From JANJUB01 sp031386985 (lineage in GTDB: Bacteria; Armatimonadota; Fimbriimonadia; Fimbriimonadales; Fimbriimonadaceae), in contig JANNCV010000022.1 of the NCBI GenBank assembly GCA_031386985.1, positions 13,864 through 77,863 on the forward strand: DNA of 64,000 nucleotides. The letters are read 5' to 3'. Numbering within the stretch: the stretch's first letter is position 1; each line of letters starts with the position of its first letter. A program made the position numbers and the translations under genes. Below, one piece after another: positions 8,127-17,164 of this stretch. Below the pieces are notes generated by a model, which worked only from the letters and a program-made list of their open reading frames with translations, did no database searches and was not told the DNA's origin.

Positions 8127-8329
8127 CGCGTTGCGGCGCGGAGCTCGTCATCATCAAGCAAAGCCCAGCAAACCTGGCAAAGGGCGGCTTCGTTGATTCG
8201 GTCGGCTTTGCACATGAGGCAACTGTCCATCCGGCGAGCCTCACGCACCATGCGTTCTTGGGTCAAAACCCATTTGAGTTCTTGTCGCGGGATTCCTTCG
8301 GGATTGAGTCGCTCCACCTGTCCTATCAT
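8102..8329 (-). CDS. Small zinc-ribbon-like protein
   Basis: A 75-aa protein with two C-x-x-C knuckles spaced by 11 residues (C-L-M-C and C-Q-V-C), expected to bind one zinc. A charged helical N-terminus precedes them. The start is set at the ATG at 8329; a TTG at 8350 would add seven residues. It overlaps the membrane-anchored protein gene downstream by 25 bp and diverges from the transketolase gene with 26 bp between starts, so the promoters of the two directions must overlap. Confidence 0.6.
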   Translation of the reverse strand: MIGQVERLNPEGIPRQELKWVLTQERMVREARRMDSCLMCKADRINEAALCQVCWALLDDDELRAATRWTMGVAP

Positions 8330-8355
8330 TGTGACACGGGGTACCCTCAAAATCT

Positions 8356-10326
8356 ATGTCCCCCATTGCCACCGGGCTCGATCTCTTGTGCGTCAACACG
8401 ATTCGCGGACTGGCTATAGATGCCGTCCAGAAGGCGAACTCCGGCCATCCCGGGATGCCGATGGGAGCCGCACCGATGGCTCATTCGCTCTGGACCAGGC
8501 ACCTGCGCCACAATCCCAAGAACCCAAAGTGGTTCAATCGGGATCGGTTTATCCTCTCCGCCGGGCATGGTTCGATGTTGCTGTATTCCCTGCTCCACCT
8601 CACGGGTTACGATGTTTCGCTTGATGATATCAAGGCGTTTCGGCAATGGGGTTCGATCACGCCGGGGCATCCTGAAAATCATCTAACCCCGGGAGTTGAA
8701 ATGGCGACGGGGCCGTTGGGTCAGGGAATTTCGACAGCGGTCGGAATGGCGATTGCGGAGTCGCATTTGGCCGCCGTTTATAATCGGCCCGGGTTTGATA
8801 TGGTCGAGCATTTCACTTACGGCATTTGCTCGGATGGGGATTTGATGGAGGGTATTGCGCAAGAAGCGTGTTCACTGGCCGGGCACCTGCAACTCGGCAA
8901 GCTGATTTTCCTTTACGATGACAACGGGATTACGATTGACGGCGGAACCGAGCTAGCGTATACCGAGGATGTTACCGGGAAGTTTCAAGCAATAGGCTGG
9001 CAAGTTTTGGCTTGCGATGGCATGGATATTGACGCGGTTTCTGAATGCTTGTCTTTGGCCAAACTGGAGACTTCGAAACCGACTTTGATTAGGTGCAAAA
9101 CCGTCATCGGCTTCGGATCGCCAAATCGGGCGGGCAAGAGCAAGGCGCACGGAGAGCCGCTGGGAGCTGACGAAGTTAAGCTGACCAAGGCCGCGCTGAT
9201 TCTCCCGACCGATCAGGAGTTTTGGATTCCATCTGAAGTTCTAGAAGAGTATCGAATGGCGGTCGTCCACGGCGAGGAGCTTGAGGCGTCATGGGCAGGT
9301 CTCTTTCACAGCTATGCCAACTCGTATCCCGCCGAGGCGCAAGAATTGAGCGCGGCGATTGCCGGAGATTATTCGGGGGCGCTTGCCGCTCTCAAGCCGA
9401 TTGATGAGAAACTCGCGACTCGGGCCGCAAGCGGAAAGGCAATCCAAATGATTGCCCCGCATCTGGTTGGGTTCCTTGGTGGCGGGGCCGATTTGACGGG
9501 AAATGTTAATGTTCAACAGCCCGAAGCTGCCGTTTACTCTGCCGAGAACCGCGCCGGCCGCACAATTCATTATGGAGTTCGCGAGCACGCAATGATGGCG
9601 GCGGTTAATGGAATTACGTTGCACGGGGCTAGCCTCGGTTTTGGCGGAACGTTCTTGATTTTCAGCGATTACTGCAAGCCGAGCGTTCGCCTGGCGGCCC
9701 TCATGCAAATCCCGTCCGTCTTTGTTTTCACTCATGATTCGGTTGGGCTCGGCGAGGACGGCCCGACCCATCAACCTATCGAGCAGATCGCGGGCTTACG
9801 GGCGATTCCTAACTTAAACGTGTTTCGGCCCGCTGATGCCAATGAAGCTGCGGTGGGTTGGAGCGTGGCTTTACAGCTCAAAGAAACGCCGACCGCCATG
9901 ATCCTTTCCCGCCAAGCCCTCCCCGCCGTCACCCCTTCGTTTTCAAAGGATCACCCGGCTCATCGCGGCGGTTACATTCTGCAGGAGGCGAGCATGGAGC
10001 CTGAGGTCATCCTTGTGGCGACGGGGAGCGAAGTTTCGGTCGCCCTCGAAGCCCGAACAATTCTCGAATCAGGTGGAGTTGGTTGCCGCGTAGTGAGTTT
10101 GCCGAGTTGGCTCCTTTTCGAGCAGCAAGACGAGGACTACCGCCGTCGGGTTCTAGGTCCGGTGCCGACGGTTTCTGTAGAGGCGGCCTCGACGTTTGGT
10201 TGGGCGAGATATGCGGGGAAGCAACTCGGGATTGATCATTTCGGGGCATCGGCTCCGGGCGAAACGAACATGCGAGAATTCGGCTTCACCGCCGAAAATA
10301 TCGCCCGATTCGCTCGCGTTTCCTGA
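8356..10326 (+). CDS. tkt: Transketolase
   Basis: Thiamine-diphosphate enzyme of the pentose phosphate pathway and Calvin-type sugar rearrangements. It transfers a two-carbon ketol unit between ketose and aldose phosphates in the cytoplasm. The 656-aa length and all landmarks fit: S-G-H-P-G-M-P-M-G-A-A-P-M near residue 30, A-G-H-G-S-M-L-L-Y-S, the ThDP motif region beginning G-D-L-M-E-G-I-A and ending D-D-N-G-I-T-I-D-G, and the pyrimidine-domain segment H-D-S-V-G-L-G-E-D-G-P-T-H-Q-P. The ATG at 8356 follows a TACCCT hexamer by 8 nt with no Shine-Dalgarno site, so a very short leader is possible. It is a single gene; no other pentose-phosphate gene is adjacent. Confidence 0.97.
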   Translation: MSPIATGLDLLCVNTIRGLAIDAVQKANSGHPGMPMGAAPMAHSLWTRHLRHNPKNPKWFNRDRFILSAGHGSMLLYSLLHLTGYDVSLDDIKAFRQWGSITPGHPENHLTPGVEMATGPLGQGISTAVGMAIAESHLAAVYNRPGFDMVEHFTYGICSDGDLMEGIAQEACSLAGHLQLGKLIFLYDDNGITIDGGTELAYTEDVTGKFQAIGWQVLACDGMDIDAVSECLSLAKLETSKPTLIRCKTVIGFGSPNRAGKSKAHGEPLGADEVKLTKAALILPTDQEFWIPSEVLEEYRMAVVHGEELEASWAGLFHSYANSYPAEAQELSAAIAGDYSGALAALKPIDEKLATRAASGKAIQMIAPHLVGFLGGGADLTGNVNVQQPEAAVYSAENRAGRTIHYGVREHAMMAAVNGITLHGASLGFGGTFLIFSDYCKPSVRLAALMQIPSVFVFTHDSVGLGEDGPTHQPIEQIAGLRAIPNLNVFRPADANEAAVGWSVALQLKETPTAMILSRQALPAVTPSFSKDHPAHRGGYILQEASMEPEVILVATGSEVSVALEARTILESGGVGCRVVSLPSWLLFEQQDEDYRRRVLGPVPTVSVEAASTFGWARYAGKQLGIDHFGASAPGETNMREFGFTAENIARFARVS

Positions 10327-10426
10327 AAGTTTCACGCAAGGACCGCAAAAGCCGCAAAGCAAATCTGCGAAACTTTGGAGTTCGAAATTTTTGTCCGTCC
10401 CAAACCACAGAACCCCAAAAAAACAC

Positions 10427-10455
10427 TTGACTTTTTGACCCGTTTCACCGACAAT
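10427..10455 (+). promoter_or_regulatory. Sigma-70-type promoter of the L,D-transpeptidase gene
   Basis: TTGACT at 10427-10432 and GACAAT at 10450-10455 with a 17-bp spacer. The predicted start of transcription is about 10462, leaving a leader of about four bases before the ATG at 10466. Confidence 0.55.
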
Positions 10456-10465
10456 TGAAGCTGTT

Positions 10466-11173
10466 ATGCGTCGTTGGCTTCTTGCCGTCTCAGTTCTTCT
10501 ATCTAGCGCAGCGTTCGCCCAAGAACCTCAAACCACGTTTGAGGGCGTTACGTTCGATAAGGACACCAAGATTTTTGTGCCGGTAAAGGAAATTGGCTTT
10601 GCCATGAACTGGCCGATGCGCTCGGAGGGGAAGAAGTTCTTCTTGAACGAAATCGAGGCTAACCTCAACAAAACTCTCTTCGATGGCACACGCCTTATTG
10701 GCGTTCGCGAGCTAGAAAAATGGGGGCTTAAGGTGGAGCTTGATACGGTTCTCAGCGAAGTCCAACTCATCACTGAAGAGAAAGTTCTCATCATCAAGAT
10801 TAGCCCGAAGCGCATCGAAATCAACAAGGCTGAGCAGATGTTGCGGGCCTATCAAGGCGAACGGCTCGTCGCCGAAACCAGAGTTAGCACGGGGAAAAAG
10901 GGGCATACTACGCCGAGTGGCGAGTTCACCGCGGGCCCGGAGAAATCGCAAATGCGCTATTCCCGCAAGTACGATAACTCGCCGATGCCCTGGTCCCTGC
11001 AAATCGTGGGTGGAGTTTTCATGCATGGCTACCGCTCCGTCCCCAAATATCCGGCATCGCACGGCTGCATCCGCCTGCCCCTGTGGGGGGCGAATGCGGC
11101 AAAATGGCTGTGGTCGTGGACCGAACTCGGAATGCCGATCACGATTGCGAATAAATGGGTAACAGGCGAGTAG
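10466..11173 (+). CDS. L,D-transpeptidase (YkuD family), exported
   Basis: Cell-wall cross-linking or lipoprotein-attaching enzyme acting in the periplasm. A signal peptide covers residues 1-18 (cleavage A-F-A-Q). Residues about 25-100 resemble a copper-amine-oxidase-N-like or stalk domain. The YkuD catalytic domain spans about 108-230 and shows the signature H-G-Y-R with S-H-G-C-I-R, giving His187, His199 and catalytic Cys201. Upstream, TTGACT (10427-10432) and GACAAT (10450-10455) are separated by 17 bp and end only 10 nt before the ATG, a clear sigma-70-type promoter with almost no leader. Confidence 0.93.
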   Translation: MRRWLLAVSVLLSSAAFAQEPQTTFEGVTFDKDTKIFVPVKEIGFAMNWPMRSEGKKFFLNEIEANLNKTLFDGTRLIGVRELEKWGLKVELDTVLSEVQLITEEKVLIIKISPKRIEINKAEQMLRAYQGERLVAETRVSTGKKGHTTPSGEFTAGPEKSQMRYSRKYDNSPMPWSLQIVGGVFMHGYRSVPKYPASHGCIRLPLWGANAAKWLWSWTELGMPITIANKWVTGE

Positions 11174-11335
11174 GTCACATCTCACTCGTCTTCCCCATAT
11201 AAATTGGGAAAGCCTGACTGCTCGGCCCTGTGATGAGAGGGAGGCACATCTCTGGCTACGCGGGTGGCTTGTTCGGAATCAGGCCACTTGAGCAATCTTC
11301 TGCTAAGCTAGTAGTCCACAGGGGATTAAAAGATC

Positions 11336-13168
11336 ATGAAACTTTACTCATTTGTCGCTGGCACCGCCGTTGTCGGAGTCGGAGTCGCTTTTCAAGGCTC
11401 GGTCAACTTACAAGCCACAACTCCGGGCACCGCTCAGACCGGGCACTCGAACATTACCGGCACCGCGAAGGCGGGGATCATGGTTGGCTACTCCAACACG
11501 CCCACCGGAATCGCCTTCGGCGGAGACTTCCGCTCCGTGAGCACATCGGGGCGCGGTGTTCTGGGCAATGCGTCGGCAACTACTGGCGCAACTTACGGCG
11601 GATTGTTCCAATCCTTCAGCAATGCGGGGCGCGGCGTGGCAGGGATTGCGCAGAACCTAACTGGTAACACCTACGGTGGATTTTTCTCAAGCTTAAGTGT
11701 AGCGGGTTTTGGTGTCTATGGTCAAGCTACCGCCGGATCTGGCGCGACGTACGGCGTTTATGGAAAAGCGACCAGCCCAACTGGTTTTGGCATCTATTCC
11801 GAAGGAAACATGTCGGCGACAGGGGTTATCTCGGGCAATGGCTCGGGGCTTTCCAGCGTAAATGCGGCCCAACTTGGCGGGTTCCTTCCCGCTGCTTTCC
11901 TGCAAGAGATCCCGAACCCGCTCACCCTGAGCGGTACAAACTCCACCCATATAGTTCGGGGGGAGAACACGTCCACGGTTAACAATGCCGCGGGCGTAAT
12001 GGGCGAAGCCACTGCGGTCAGCGGCTACACCATCGGCACTCGCGGTGTCAGCCGGAGCCAGACAGGTTATGGCGTCTTCGGCGAGGCCAGTTCCAGCAGC
12101 GGCAACAACTACGGCGGCTGGTTTCAGAGTTACGGCACTTCCGGGACCGGCGTGCACGGCTATGCCATCGCCAGCAGCGGTACCACCTATGGCGGTTACT
12201 TTCAGAGCAACAGCAGTGGCGGGCGCGGGGTCTACGGCACCGGCGTCTACGGTGGAGAGTTTTGGGGTGCGGGACGAGGTGTCGTGGGCAATGCAACCAA
12301 CAATACCGGTAACACGTTCGGCGGCATTTTCACGAGCAACAGCATTAGCGGGACCGGCGTCCTCGGCGCCGCCACCGACTTCAGCGGCCCGACTTATGGC
12401 GGATATTTCAGTGCCCAGAGCCCGGTTGGAGAAGGGGTTAGAGGGATCAATAGTTCGAGTTCTGGCAGTGCTTCTGGCGGGTACTTCGTGAGTGCAAGCC
12501 TTTCTGCCCGCGCACTCTATGGTCTGGCGACGGGCGCCGCCGGCACCACTTACGGGGTCGTTGGCCAAAGCAACAGCGACGTTGGATACGGAGTCTGGGG
12601 CACGAGTGGCGGAAACGGTTATGGCGTGTTTGCCGCGGGGCACCTCGGCGCGAGTGGGATCAAGTCCTTCCGCATTGATCACCCGTCTGATCCCGAGAAC
12701 AAGTACCTGCTCCACTATTCGAGCGAGAGCCCGATGCCGCAGAACTTCTATGTGGGGAACGTGGTCACAGATGCTAAGGGCTACGCTTGGGTCCAGTTGC
12801 CGGATTATTTTGGCGAGATAAATACGAACTTCAAATATCAGCTGACGGTGGTGCGGGACGATGAAAGCCCGAACTTCGTGCAAGTTCAAGTTGGTAAGAA
12901 GATCAAGGACGGACGCTTTCTTGTCATGACGAGCGCCCCCAGCACGGAAGTCTCTTGGCGAGTAGATGCGGACCGCAACGACCTCTACGTTCGCCGTCAT
13001 CCGCCAAAGGCTGAAACTAACAAGCAGGGTCCCGAAAGAGGAACCTACCAACACCCCGAACTTTACGGCTACGGCCCCGAGCGAGGAATGAACTACGATC
13101 CTCTTCACGCAAAGAAGCCTGTCCATCCCGAAGCCCAGCAACTGCCGGGGGCGAGAAGAAAGAAGTAA
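11336..13168 (+). CDS. Secreted repeat-rich fibre-like surface protein
   Basis: A 610-aa protein with a short N-terminal hydrophobic signal (about 1-20). Residues about 40-440 consist of some twelve to fourteen degenerate repeats of about 30 residues centred on T-Y-G-G-Y-F-x-S and G-x-G-V-x-G, as in beta-helical or trimeric fibre shafts. An A-Q-L-G-G-F-L-P-A-A-F-L segment near 180 is typical of tail-fibre-like proteins. Residues about 440-560 form a conserved domain opening K-S-F-R-I-D-H-P-x-D-P-E-N-K-Y-L, which I know from fibre-like hypothetical proteins of many free-living bacteria. The C-terminus is rich in Pro, Gly and Lys. AGGGGA at 11319 is a reasonable ribosome site. Role unknown; probably cell surface or extracellular. 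Confidence 0.75.
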   Translation: MKLYSFVAGTAVVGVGVAFQGSVNLQATTPGTAQTGHSNITGTAKAGIMVGYSNTPTGIAFGGDFRSVSTSGRGVLGNASATTGATYGGLFQSFSNAGRGVAGIAQNLTGNTYGGFFSSLSVAGFGVYGQATAGSGATYGVYGKATSPTGFGIYSEGNMSATGVISGNGSGLSSVNAAQLGGFLPAAFLQEIPNPLTLSGTNSTHIVRGENTSTVNNAAGVMGEATAVSGYTIGTRGVSRSQTGYGVFGEASSSSGNNYGGWFQSYGTSGTGVHGYAIASSGTTYGGYFQSNSSGGRGVYGTGVYGGEFWGAGRGVVGNATNNTGNTFGGIFTSNSISGTGVLGAATDFSGPTYGGYFSAQSPVGEGVRGINSSSSGSASGGYFVSASLSARALYGLATGAAGTTYGVVGQSNSDVGYGVWGTSGGNGYGVFAAGHLGASGIKSFRIDHPSDPENKYLLHYSSESPMPQNFYVGNVVTDAKGYAWVQLPDYFGEINTNFKYQLTVVRDDESPNFVQVQVGKKIKDGRFLVMTSAPSTEVSWRVDADRNDLYVRRHPPKAETNKQGPERGTYQHPELYGYGPERGMNYDPLHAKKPVHPEAQQLPGARRKK

Positions 13169-13293
13169 CGCCAGTGCGAGAACGTGCAGCCTTCTTAGTG
13201 CCAGTTGGCGGGTGACGACGCGGCCAGCTTCGAAACTCCCCCGAAGGTTCCCTTGGTGCCCTCGAAAGGTACAATGACTTCACGTATCGTCAA

Positions 13294-15108
13294 ATGACGA
13301 TCCAACGAATTTCTATGCAAAAAACCAGAACGAGGCGCGCTCCCCGAACAGCAACAGCAAAGGCCGCCCCCACGCCGCCGAGCGGCAAAGTCCAAATCAT
13401 TGTAAACGTCAGCAATCGCGAAACGCGAATCGCAACGCTCGAAGATAACCAGCTGATGGAATATCGAGTCGAGCGCGAGGAGCGCGTCGTCGGTTCTATT
13501 TTCAAAGGCATCGTCCAAAATGTGCTTCCCGGAATGGATGCCGCGTTCGTGGATATTGGCTTAGAGCGCAACGCATTCCTTTACGTTGCCGATATCATTC
13601 CCGATGAGGGCACCGATAATTCGCCCGCTTCCATTAAGCGCTCCGAGCTGCGGCGGCGGAAGATCAAGGAACTCATCAAGCCCGGCCAAGAGCTTATGGT
13701 CCAGGTTACCAAAGGGGCGCGAGGAACCAAGGGGCCGCGCGTCAGCACAAGAATTGCCCTGCCCGGTCGCTATGTTGTCCTGATGCCAGAAGCAACCTCC
13801 GCCGGCGTAAGCCGCAAGATCGAAGATCGAACCGAGCGCGAGCGCCTCCGAAGAATCGGAGCGCGAATTTGCCCGGAAGGCTTCGGCCTAATCATGCGCA
13901 CCGAGTGCGAAACGCGCACCGAAGCCGAGCTTCATGCCGACGTAGTTTTCCTCTTACAGATGTGGCAACAAGTGATGACCATTGCCCGCCGACGACGCGC
14001 CCCCAGCATCATTCACCGCGACCAAACCTTGCTTTATCGAACGGTGCGCGACCTCTTCGGCGACGAGATTCAGCGCATGGTGATTGACGACCCTGACGAG
14101 TATGAAAAAGTTCACCTCGCCGCATCCGTCGTCGCTCCCGGTTTGCGAGAAAAAATCGAACTCTACGATAAAGAAGAGCCGCTGTTTGATTATTACGGCA
14201 TCGAGCGCGACCTGGAGCATCTGCTTGAGCACAAAGTTCACATGAAATCCGGCGGCTATCTGGTCGTGGATGAAATGGAAGCCCTCACCGCGATTGACAT
14301 CAATACCGGCAAACAAGTTGGCTCCACTTCCCTCTCCGATACGATTCTCAAAACCAACCTCGAAGCCGCCGATGAGGTGTGTCGCCAGTTGCGCTTGCGC
14401 GATATGGGCGGCATTATTGTAGTGGACTTCATTGATATGGAGAGTGCGACCGATCGAAAACGCGTCCTTGATCATTTCACTAAGAAGTTGGAGCGAGATC
14501 GCGCTAGAACCCGCGTCGGCAAGATTTCTTCGCTCGGATTAGTTGAAATCACGCGTAAGCGAACCGGCGAGAGCGTGACGGAGGCAATCAGCGATGTTTG
14601 TCCTCTCTGCGAGGGCCACGGCCGTGTTCCGTCAAAGGAAACCGTCAGCCTTTGGATTGAGCGCGACATGTGGAGGCAGGTGAACGATCCCGGTAACGCA
14701 TTCCTCATCGAGTGCCATCCCGCTGTTGTTGAAGCCCTTATCGGCGCTGATGGTGAAGTTTTCGAAGAGCTTGAGCACGAAATGAAGCGCGGAATCTACA
14801 TCCGAGCGAACTTTGACCTCGAATGGGAAGAATACGAAATCACACCCGGGACGATCGAAGACCTCGACCGCAAACTCATGGGCTTCCGCCGCGCCCAGGT
14901 GCTAGAGTGCAACGTCCGAAGATCATCGTTTGAGAGCATCAACAAGGTCATCGGATGGACCGATGACGGCTACTACATCGAGCTGATGGACGGCCGCGAG
15001 CACATCGGCCACCGGGCCAAAGTGAGCTTGCAGGATATTCGAAGATCATTTGCCGTTGGCGATGTCATTTTGCCCGGAAATCCGTCGGCAAGCCGCTCGA
15101 TTAGTTAG
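13294..15108 (+). CDS. rng: Ribonuclease E/G family endoribonuclease
   Basis: Single-strand-specific RNA endonuclease for rRNA/tRNA maturation and mRNA decay. A basic 30-residue N-terminal extension precedes the S1/RNase H-like core (about 33-480). The catalytic metal-binding aspartates are visible as Asp335 (D-I-N-T-G-K-Q) and Asp378 (V-V-D-F-I-D-M-E), 43 residues apart as in E. coli RNase E (303/346). The zinc-link cysteines are Cys436 and Cys439 (C-P-L-C). The 604-aa length lacks the long degradosome scaffold of enterobacterial RNase E, so it is nearer RNase G. The start could also be the ATG at 13315. A TACAAT hexamer at 13270-13275 is a candidate -10. Confidence 0.95.
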   Translation: MTIQRISMQKTRTRRAPRTATAKAAPTPPSGKVQIIVNVSNRETRIATLEDNQLMEYRVEREERVVGSIFKGIVQNVLPGMDAAFVDIGLERNAFLYVADIIPDEGTDNSPASIKRSELRRRKIKELIKPGQELMVQVTKGARGTKGPRVSTRIALPGRYVVLMPEATSAGVSRKIEDRTERERLRRIGARICPEGFGLIMRTECETRTEAELHADVVFLLQMWQQVMTIARRRRAPSIIHRDQTLLYRTVRDLFGDEIQRMVIDDPDEYEKVHLAASVVAPGLREKIELYDKEEPLFDYYGIERDLEHLLEHKVHMKSGGYLVVDEMEALTAIDINTGKQVGSTSLSDTILKTNLEAADEVCRQLRLRDMGGIIVVDFIDMESATDRKRVLDHFTKKLERDRARTRVGKISSLGLVEITRKRTGESVTEAISDVCPLCEGHGRVPSKETVSLWIERDMWRQVNDPGNAFLIECHPAVVEALIGADGEVFEELEHEMKRGIYIRANFDLEWEEYEITPGTIEDLDRKLMGFRRAQVLECNVRRSSFESINKVIGWTDDGYYIELMDGREHIGHRAKVSLQDIRRSFAVGDVILPGNPSASRSIS

Positions 15109-15317
15109 GGTGCGTTCGGAGGAAGTTCGGTGGTTCGGGCTTCGCGCTCGGTGGTCCTTAGGAATCAATAGGGCAGGGACAAGCTATCCCGCTCTACGGT
15201 TTATCCCCAGTCAGGAGTTAAGCAAAATGCCCCGCCAAAGCTGTTGAACCGCGCGGTGGGGACTTCGCGCACTCTAAGGGCCATCCACCTAAAATCCGGT
15301 AGCCTATCTCACCCAGA

Positions 15318-15650
15318 ATGATACAGTTTAGCGACTTCGAGAAAGTAGACATCCGCGTCGGGCGAATCGTAGAAGCCACCGTCTTTGAACGCGCCCGCAG
15401 ACCCTCGTTCAAGGTGTGCGTTGATTTCGGCCCCGAGCTCGGCTTGAAGTGGTCATCGGCGGGGGTGAGAGAGCCTTACACCGCCGAAGAACTAGTGGGC
15501 ATGCAAGTCTTGGCGGTCGTAAATTTCGAGCCCCGAAACATCGCGGGCTTCATGTCCGAAGTCTTGGTCTTGGGCCTACCCGATGCTGCGGGTCGCGTGG
15601 TGCTCATCACCCCCGAGCGAGAGGTTCCGTTCGGGGGAAAGCTCTTTTAG
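15318..15650 (+). CDS. csaA: CsaA-type tRNA-binding-domain protein
   Basis: A 110-aa single-domain OB-fold protein of the EMAP/Arc1p tRNA-binding family (V-D-I-R-V-G-R-I-V-E-A near residue 10, F-E-P-R-N-I-A-G-F-M-S-E near 75, V-L-G-L at 88). This combination and length are those of CsaA, a homodimeric protein with chaperone-like or tRNA-binding activity. It is cytoplasmic. Its last four bases overlap the end of the convergent acetyltransferase gene, so the two transcripts are antisense at their 3' ends. Confidence 0.92.
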   Translation: MIQFSDFEKVDIRVGRIVEATVFERARRPSFKVCVDFGPELGLKWSSAGVREPYTAEELVGMQVLAVVNFEPRNIAGFMSEVLVLGLPDAAGRVVLITPEREVPFGGKLF

Positions 15651-16090
15651 GATCGCAGCATCCACTCATACCGTCGCTTGCGCCTTGCGCCGCCGGCATA
15701 GGCCCGGTCGTGGCGCGGAACTTTCACCGTCCCCAAGTAATTGGCCCCCAGCTTTTCGATGGTTTTGATGGAGGCGTGGTTGTCGGGGTCGCACGTGATG
15801 ATCACGCTTTCATAGAACTTCGCCACAAAAACGCTTAAGGCGACGCAAGCCTTGTAAGCATAGTGATTGCCCCGAAACCGCTCGATCACTGTGTATCCGA
15901 TATGCCCCGCGATCATCGTGATATGCTCATTATCACCGAGACGCAGGTTGATATGTCCAACTTCTATGCCATGAACATTAACAATCTTGAAATGATAATA
16001 TGGCACTAGGCCCTGCTCCGGATAAGCCGGAACGAGCTTTTCAAACTTAAGCGTGACATCCTCGAAGCCAAGGTGATCGGGAATCGTCAT
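15647..16090 (-). CDS. GNAT-family N-acetyltransferase
   Basis: A 147-aa protein with the GNAT fold. The acetyl-CoA binding turn appears as R-F-R-G-N-H-Y-A near residue 75 and the C-terminal strand-helix as C-D-P-D-N-x-A-S-I-K-T-I-E-K-L-G-A, the classic end of this family. Substrate unknown. It is the third gene of an MFS transporter-M42 peptidase-GNAT operon (11 bp after the peptidase), so a small imported metabolite or peptide is a plausible substrate (inference). Confidence 0.88.
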   Translation of the reverse strand: MTIPDHLGFEDVTLKFEKLVPAYPEQGLVPYYHFKIVNVHGIEVGHINLRLGDNEHITMIAGHIGYTVIERFRGNHYAYKACVALSVFVAKFYESVIITCDPDNHASIKTIEKLGANYLGTVKVPRHDRAYAGGARRKRRYEWMLRS

Positions 16091-16101
16091 CTGTGCCCGG
16101 C

Positions 16102-17148
16102 TTAATCCTCAACCAAGTATTCCGCCACCAGCAACGCCGTATCGTCAAGCGCATCCATATGCGTCCTCTCGTAGCCGTGGCTCGTGTCAACCCCCGGCCC
16201 AATGAGGGCTACCTGAGCCCCACCGCCCGAGCGCCAATATACGCTTCCATCTGAACCGTAATAGGGATAGACATCGGATTTCAAATCAATCCCGGCCTTT
16301 TCGGCAAGGTTCCGAACCTTCTCCGAAAGACCCCGTGAATATGGCCCTGAGGAATCTTTCACGCAAATCGAACAGTGGTATTCATCCCCGTTTTGCCCTT
16401 CGCCGAGCGCGGCCATATCAAGTACGAGTAGCTCCGTGATATCCGCCGGAATCCCATCAAACCCTCCATGCCCAACCTCCTCGTTATTGCTGAACTGAAA
16501 AGTCGTTCTTTGCGCGGGAGTTACCCCGCTATCGCGCAGAGCTTTGACTGCCGCTAACATGCAAGCAACACAGGCTTTGTCATCCAAAAACCTGGAACGA
16601 ATAAATCCCGATTGGTTTACTTCCACGCGGGGGTCAAACGCCACGAAATCGCCAACTTCAATGCCAAGCAAACGCGTTTCATCCGCGCTTGATGTACGCT
16701 CATCAATCCGAACTTCAAGGTTCTCCTCGGTTCGAACCACCAACCGAGCTTCTTTGTTTACGTGTACAGCTCCATTCGAAAGAACAATCGAGCCACGGAT
16801 CTGACGACCACTGCGAGTATCAATCGTGACGCCTTCACTTTCTACCGCCGGCCACATCACGCCGTTTAGCGCGGTCAGTTTGAGCCGCCCACTCGGCTTG
16901 ATCTCTTTTACCATGGCACCAAGCGTGTCAATATGAGCGGAAAGTGCCCGAGGTGCGGAATCTTGCAGGCCCGGAACCGTCGCAATAAGCGTTCCCTTGG
17001 TGGTGATTGCACTTGTAATTCCCATCACGTCGAGCTCCTGCTGAACAAAGCTAATCGCCCAATCGGTAAATCCGGTCGGGCTGGGAGTATTAAGAAGGTC
17101 AACGAGGACGCGCGACAAATAATCGCGATCAATTTGAAATCGGGCCAT
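16102..17148 (-). CDS. M42-family metallo-aminopeptidase
   Basis: Binuclear zinc/cobalt peptidase of the M42 glutamyl-aminopeptidase family, cytoplasmic and usually a large dodecamer. Metal and catalytic residues can be placed: His72 and Asp74 (S-A-H-I-D-T-L-G), Asp190 (F-L-D-D-K-A), Glu223/Glu224 (N-N-E-E-V-G-H-G-G), Asp244 (V-L-D-M-A) and His330 (S-H-G-Y-E-R-T-H). An insertion domain occupies about 80-175. Length 348 aa is normal. It begins 16 bp after the MFS transporter and ends 11 bp before the acetyltransferase. The subfamily found with N-acetylglutaminylglutamine amide synthesis is a possible match, but the synthetase genes are not here. Confidence 0.93.
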   Translation of the reverse strand: MARFQIDRDYLSRVLVDLLNTPSPTGFTDWAISFVQQELDVMGITSAITTKGTLIATVPGLQDSAPRALSAHIDTLGAMVKEIKPSGRLKLTALNGVMWPAVESEGVTIDTRSGRQIRGSIVLSNGAVHVNKEARLVVRTEENLEVRIDERTSSADETRLLGIEVGDFVAFDPRVEVNQSGFIRSRFLDDKACVACMLAAVKALRDSGVTPAQRTTFQFSNNEEVGHGGFDGIPADITELLVLDMAALGEGQNGDEYHCSICVKDSSGPYSRGLSEKVRNLAEKAGIDLKSDVYPYYGSDGSVYWRSGGGAQVALIGPGVDTSHGYERTHMDALDDTALLVAEYLVED

Positions 17149-17164
17149 TGCCGTTGGGTTTACC

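Noticed and set aside
11693..13141. 482-aa open frame antisense to the fibre-like protein
   Set aside because: It arises from the GC-rich repeats of the real gene on the other strand; composition is Ala/Arg/Val-rich without domain features and it has no ribosome site.
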